Source of the DNA: Sphingomonas sp. LHG3406-1
GTDB taxonomy: Bacteria > Pseudomonadota > Alphaproteobacteria > Sphingomonadales > Sphingomonadaceae
Direction: 5' to 3'
Assembly (NCBI RefSeq): GCF_029637485.1
Contig: NZ_CP069128.1
Coordinates: 2,388,001 to 2,452,000 of the forward strand
DNA length: 64,000 bases
The notes beneath the pieces are model-generated. The model was not told where the DNA came from and did not search any database. It worked only from the letters and a program-made list of their open reading frames with translations. Both the position numbers and the translations under genes were made by a program. Below are positions 61,457-64,000 of the stretch, one piece after another (position 1 is the stretch's first letter; every line of letters begins with the position of its first letter).

Positions 61457-61758
61457 TGCGCATCCTGCTCGCCACCGTCGCCCTCGGCCTCGGCCTAGCC
61501 GTCACCGCCACCCCCGCCGCCGCCACCGGCAAGATGAAGTGCGATGCCCCCCAGCAGAGCTGGAAGAGCATGCCCTCGCTCGAGGCCAAGCTGAAGAAGG
61601 ACGGCTGGCAGGTGCGCAAGGCCAAGGTCGATGGCGGCTGCTACGAAGTCTATGGCACCGACCCGCAGGGCCGCCGGGTCGAAGCCTATTTCCACCCGGT
61701 CAGCTTCAAGATGCTGCTGAGCAGCCGCCGCGGCGAAGTTCTCTACCGCGCCAAGTAA
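61456..61758 (+). CDS. PepSY-type periplasmic protein
   Basis: The 100-residue precursor has a signal peptide (MRILLATVALGLGLAVTATPAAA) and a small domain SLEAKLKKDGWQVRKAKVDGGCYEVYGTDPQGRRVEAYFHP that fits the PepSY pattern of small exported proteins. Two cysteines (MKCDAP, GGCYEV) can form a disulfide. It is co-translated with the ferric-reductase-like gene. Its exact role is unknown. Confidence 0.75.
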   Translation: MRILLATVALGLGLAVTATPAAATGKMKCDAPQQSWKSMPSLEAKLKKDGWQVRKAKVDGGCYEVYGTDPQGRRVEAYFHPVSFKMLLSSRRGEVLYRAK

Positions 61759-61764
61759 GTCCGA

Positions 61765-62655
61765 TCAGGCGAGGGGGCGCAGCGTCAGCGCGAGCTGCGC
61801 CCCTAGCCCCAGCCGGTCGCCGGCAGTGCCCAGCCGCGTCAGGAACAATCGCCAATAGCCTTCCGGCCGCCGCTCGCTGCGGCCGACGATGCACTGGTGG
61901 ACCACCGGCCCGCTGATTCCGTCGCTGGCGGCAAGCCGGCCGAGCGCTGCCCCGAACGCCCAATCTTCTCGCGCATCGGCGACCCGCACACGCATCCCGT
62001 CGAGGCGCAGCCCGACCGGACAATCGAACAACCGCTCGGCGGCCTCGGTCATCGCCACCAGCTGTCCCTGCCGGTCGAGCAGGAGGGTGAGCTCATTCGC
62101 CTGCGCTGGACCGACCAGCATCTCTTCCGCCCGCTCGCGGCCGAGTGCGAGCTGCACGCGGACCGCGCGGTGCGCCTGATGTGCGATGCGGGAGAAGGCG
62201 GCGATAGTCTCCGGGGTGCAGCGGCCCTCGCGCGAGGAGCGTAGCAACGCCAAGCCGACCAGCCCGTTGCGGTCAAGAAGCAGTGGCGACTGGCAGCCGA
62301 ATGGAAGGTCGAGATCGCTTACCGCATCGTCGTAGAGCGACGTCCGGTTGATCGCGCGATATTCGGCATAATGAACCTCATGCTGGACGGATCGCGCACC
62401 GCCGATGCGGCAGTTGATACGCCAGTTCTCCGGCCCGTAGATGGCAGGATTGACGAGATGCCCGTGCGGATCAGGCCGGTCCTCGCTGAAGAAGTTGAAG
62501 CTGAGCTCGGTACCCGCGCCCGCGCCGCACAGCTGCGTCACGCCGGTACCGGTGGCTGCCGCCAGGCGCTGAAGCGCGACTCGCCAGCCGTCCGCTTCGA
62601 ACGGAGCATTGAGGAAGGCGAGTTCGGCTTCACGAATGCGACAATCAACGGACAC
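61765..62655 (-). CDS. LuxR-family-like regulator lacking the C-terminal HTH
   Basis: This 296-residue protein resembles the N-terminal sensory part of sphingomonad helix-turn-helix regulators (HLVNPAIYGPENWRINCRIG, GLVGLALLRSSREG, LLLDRQGQLVAMTEAAERLF are PAS-like blocks). It stops at LGAQLALTLRPLA, exactly where the LuxR-type HTH normally begins. No HTH can be found downstream; the next gene starts on the other strand 6 nt away. It may be a truncated regulator or a domain used without DNA binding. Confidence 0.6.
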   Translation of the reverse strand: MSVDCRIREAELAFLNAPFEADGWRVALQRLAAATGTGVTQLCGAGAGTELSFNFFSEDRPDPHGHLVNPAIYGPENWRINCRIGGARSVQHEVHYAEYRAINRTSLYDDAVSDLDLPFGCQSPLLLDRNGLVGLALLRSSREGRCTPETIAAFSRIAHQAHRAVRVQLALGRERAEEMLVGPAQANELTLLLDRQGQLVAMTEAAERLFDCPVGLRLDGMRVRVADAREDWAFGAALGRLAASDGISGPVVHQCIVGRSERRPEGYWRLFLTRLGTAGDRLGLGAQLALTLRPLA

Positions 62656-62775
62656 AGGACTTCACTCCGGGGCAGACGAGGTTCAGCCGCGCGGAAGATG
62701 TCCGATTTCCGGGATTTGTCCAGCGCCGGAAGAGGTTTGGCCGCCGTTCCTCACAAGAAAGCGGCGGCCCTGGTC

Positions 62776-64000
62776 TCAGCGGCTGGTGAACTTTTCGCTT
62801 TTGGCGGCCTTGTCGAGCAACAGCTTCGAAAAGGAGAAATCCTCGCCCATGTGCGGCGCGGCCGCCTTCAGCCCGTCGACGATCTTCTGCAGGCCCTCCG
62901 AGTCGGCCCAGTGCATCGGACCGCCGCGATAGACCGGCCAGCCATAGCCATAGACCCACACCACATCGACGTCGGACGCGCGCTGGGCCATGCCTTCCTC
63001 GAGGATCTTCGCGCCCTCGTTGACCATGGTGTAGAGCGTACGCTGGGTGATTTCCTCGTCGGAAATCTCGCGCGGGGTGACCCCGGCCTTGGCCCGGAAG
63101 TCCTCGATGATCCCCTGCACGGTCGGCGAGGGCGAGGGGCGGCGCTTCTCGTCGTAGTCGTAGAAGCCCGCGCCCTTCTTCTGGCCCCAGCGGTCCTGCG
63201 CACAGAGCGCGTCGCGGATGTTCTCGATGCGGGTCGGATCGCGGTGCCAGCCGATGTCGACGCCGGCGAGGTCGGCCATCTGGAACGGGCCCATCGGCAT
63301 GCCGAAGTCGACATGGACCTTGTCGATCTGCGCCGGCGTGGCGCCTTCCAGCAGCAGCTTGGTCGCCTCCGTCTGGCGCGGGATCAGCATGCGGTTGCCG
63401 ATGAATCCGTAACAGACGCCCGCTACCACGGCGACCTTCTTGATCTTCTTGGCGAGCGCCATGGCGGTGACCAGCACGTCGTCCGCGGTCTTGGCGCCGC
63501 GCACGACCTCCAGCAGCTTCATGACGTTGGCGGGCGAGAAGAAATGCAGGCCGACCACGTCCTGAGGGCGGCTGGTCGAGGCCGCGATCTCGTCGACATT
63601 GAGGTAGCTGGTGTTGCTGGCAAGGATCGCGCCCGGTTTGGCGATCTTGTCGAGCCGGCCGAAGATCTCCTTCTTGATCTCCATCTGCTCGAACACCGCC
63701 TCGATGATGAGGTCGCATTCAGCGAGATCATCGAAGTTCAGCGTTGGCTTCAAGAGGCCCATGAACTGGCCGACCTGCTCGTCGGTGAAGCGGCCCTTCT
63801 TGGCGCTCGCTTCATAGTTGCGGAGCATCACGCCCGTGCCGCGGTCGAGCGCTTCCTGGTTCATCTCGACGATGGTCACCGGGATTCCGGCAGTGAGGAA
63901 GTTCATCGAGATGCCGCCGCCCATGGTGCCGGCCCCGATCACGCCCACGCGCTTGATCTCGCGCGGCTTCACGTCGTCGGCGACGCCCTCGATCTTGGCC
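62776..64000 (-). CDS. 3-hydroxyacyl-CoA dehydrogenase, C-terminal part of a fused beta-oxidation enzyme (partial)
   Basis: The NAD-binding motif is [12 protein letters not shown], followed by the [15 protein letters not shown] block and two C-terminal 3HCDH domains ([34 protein letters not shown]). The frame is open to the window edge with [15 protein letters not shown] ahead of the Rossmann motif, which is the linker seen in enoyl-CoA hydratase/3-hydroxyacyl-CoA dehydrogenase fusions (FadJ/FadB type). So the hydratase part should lie beyond position 64000. It oxidises L-3-hydroxyacyl-CoA to 3-ketoacyl-CoA in fatty-acid degradation. 408 codons are visible. Confidence 0.92.
   Translation of the reverse strand, partial: AKIEGVADDVKPREIKRVGVIGAGTMGGGISMNFLTAGIPVTIVEMNQEALDRGTGVMLRNYEASAKKGRFTDEQVGQFMGLLKPTLNFDDLAECDLIIEAVFEQMEIKKEIFGRLDKIAKPGAILASNTSYLNVDEIAASTSRPQDVVGLHFFSPANVMKLLEVVRGAKTADDVLVTAMALAKKIKKVAVVAGVCYGFIGNRMLIPRQTEATKLLLEGATPAQIDKVHVDFGMPMGPFQMADLAGVDIGWHRDPTRIENIRDALCAQDRWGQKKGAGFYDYDEKRRPSPSPTVQGIIEDFRAKAGVTPREISDEEITQRTLYTMVNEGAKILEEGMAQRASDVDVVWVYGYGWPVYRGGPMHWADSEGLQKIVDGLKAAAPHMGEDFSFSKLLLDKAAKSEKFTSR

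Overview
The window is high-GC DNA from a free-living alphaproteobacterium, most likely of the Sphingomonadales (Sphingomonas or Sphingomicrobium type). The evidence for this is FlbT, a DUF3035/BamF-type lipoprotein directly after lspA, a CtrA-like winged helix, a GTA-type endolysin/holin pair, a sphingomonad-style TonB receptor, and families of GC-rich inverted repeats between (and once inside) genes. Almost everything is chromosomal core or lineage-typical. I see no integrase, insertion sequence, rRNA or CRISPR array.

Layout. 1-6.7 kb (minus strand): a partial DUF1697 gene, a dienelactone-hydrolase-like gene, recN, bamD, secF, secD, yajC, then tRNA-Pro(GGG). 6.8-12.8 kb: a DUF2459-type protein, a GFA-type zinc protein, a chemoreceptor, a spore-photoproduct-lyase homologue, and a GH108 endolysin with a 3TM holin of the kind used to release gene transfer agents. 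12.9-17.3 kb: a phospholipase D-like protein, an alpha/beta hydrolase, and hslV-hslU split by a repeat. 17.3-26.0 kb: an unusual sigma factor and a divergent flagellar block (minus: flbT-fliI-fliJ-like-lytic transglycosylase; plus: flgE-flgK-flgL). flgE carries an apparent frameshift and fliI probably starts at CTG. 26-35.7 kb: an M20 peptidase, PBP4-type dacB, a TonB receptor, a serine hydrolase, an S66 LD-carboxypeptidase, a DadA-like dehydrogenase and tRNA-Leu(CAG).

35.8-48.5 kb: an NDUFA9-like protein, uppP, the rpsM-rpsK-rpoA-rplQ operon with a readable promoter, ribF, ileS, lspA, the DUF3035 lipoprotein, a receiver-less CtrA-type winged helix, sseA and queF. ileS carries an in-frame inverted-repeat insertion. 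48.6-56.9 kb: an M20D amidohydrolase, a prolyl oligopeptidase, an L,D-transpeptidase, then a four-gene operon (PIG-L deacetylase, GT2 glycosyltransferase, left-handed beta-helix acyltransferase-like protein, YaiO-like outer-membrane barrel). This operon has the same content and order as the uncharacterised E. coli yaiS-yaiP-yaiX-yaiO locus, and is followed by a GYNQPY-repeat protein. 57-64 kb: guaA, a cyclic-nucleotide-domain/thioredoxin-reductase-like fusion lacking the redox CxxC, a second L,D-transpeptidase, a ferric-reductase-like/PepSY pair behind a palindrome, a LuxR-like sensor without its HTH, and the C-terminal part of a fused beta-oxidation enzyme running off the end.

The best candidate for an undescribed system is the yaiSPXO-like polysaccharide operon. 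The repeat insertion inside ileS, the GTA-style lysis cassette and the CxxC-less CNBD-reductase are next.
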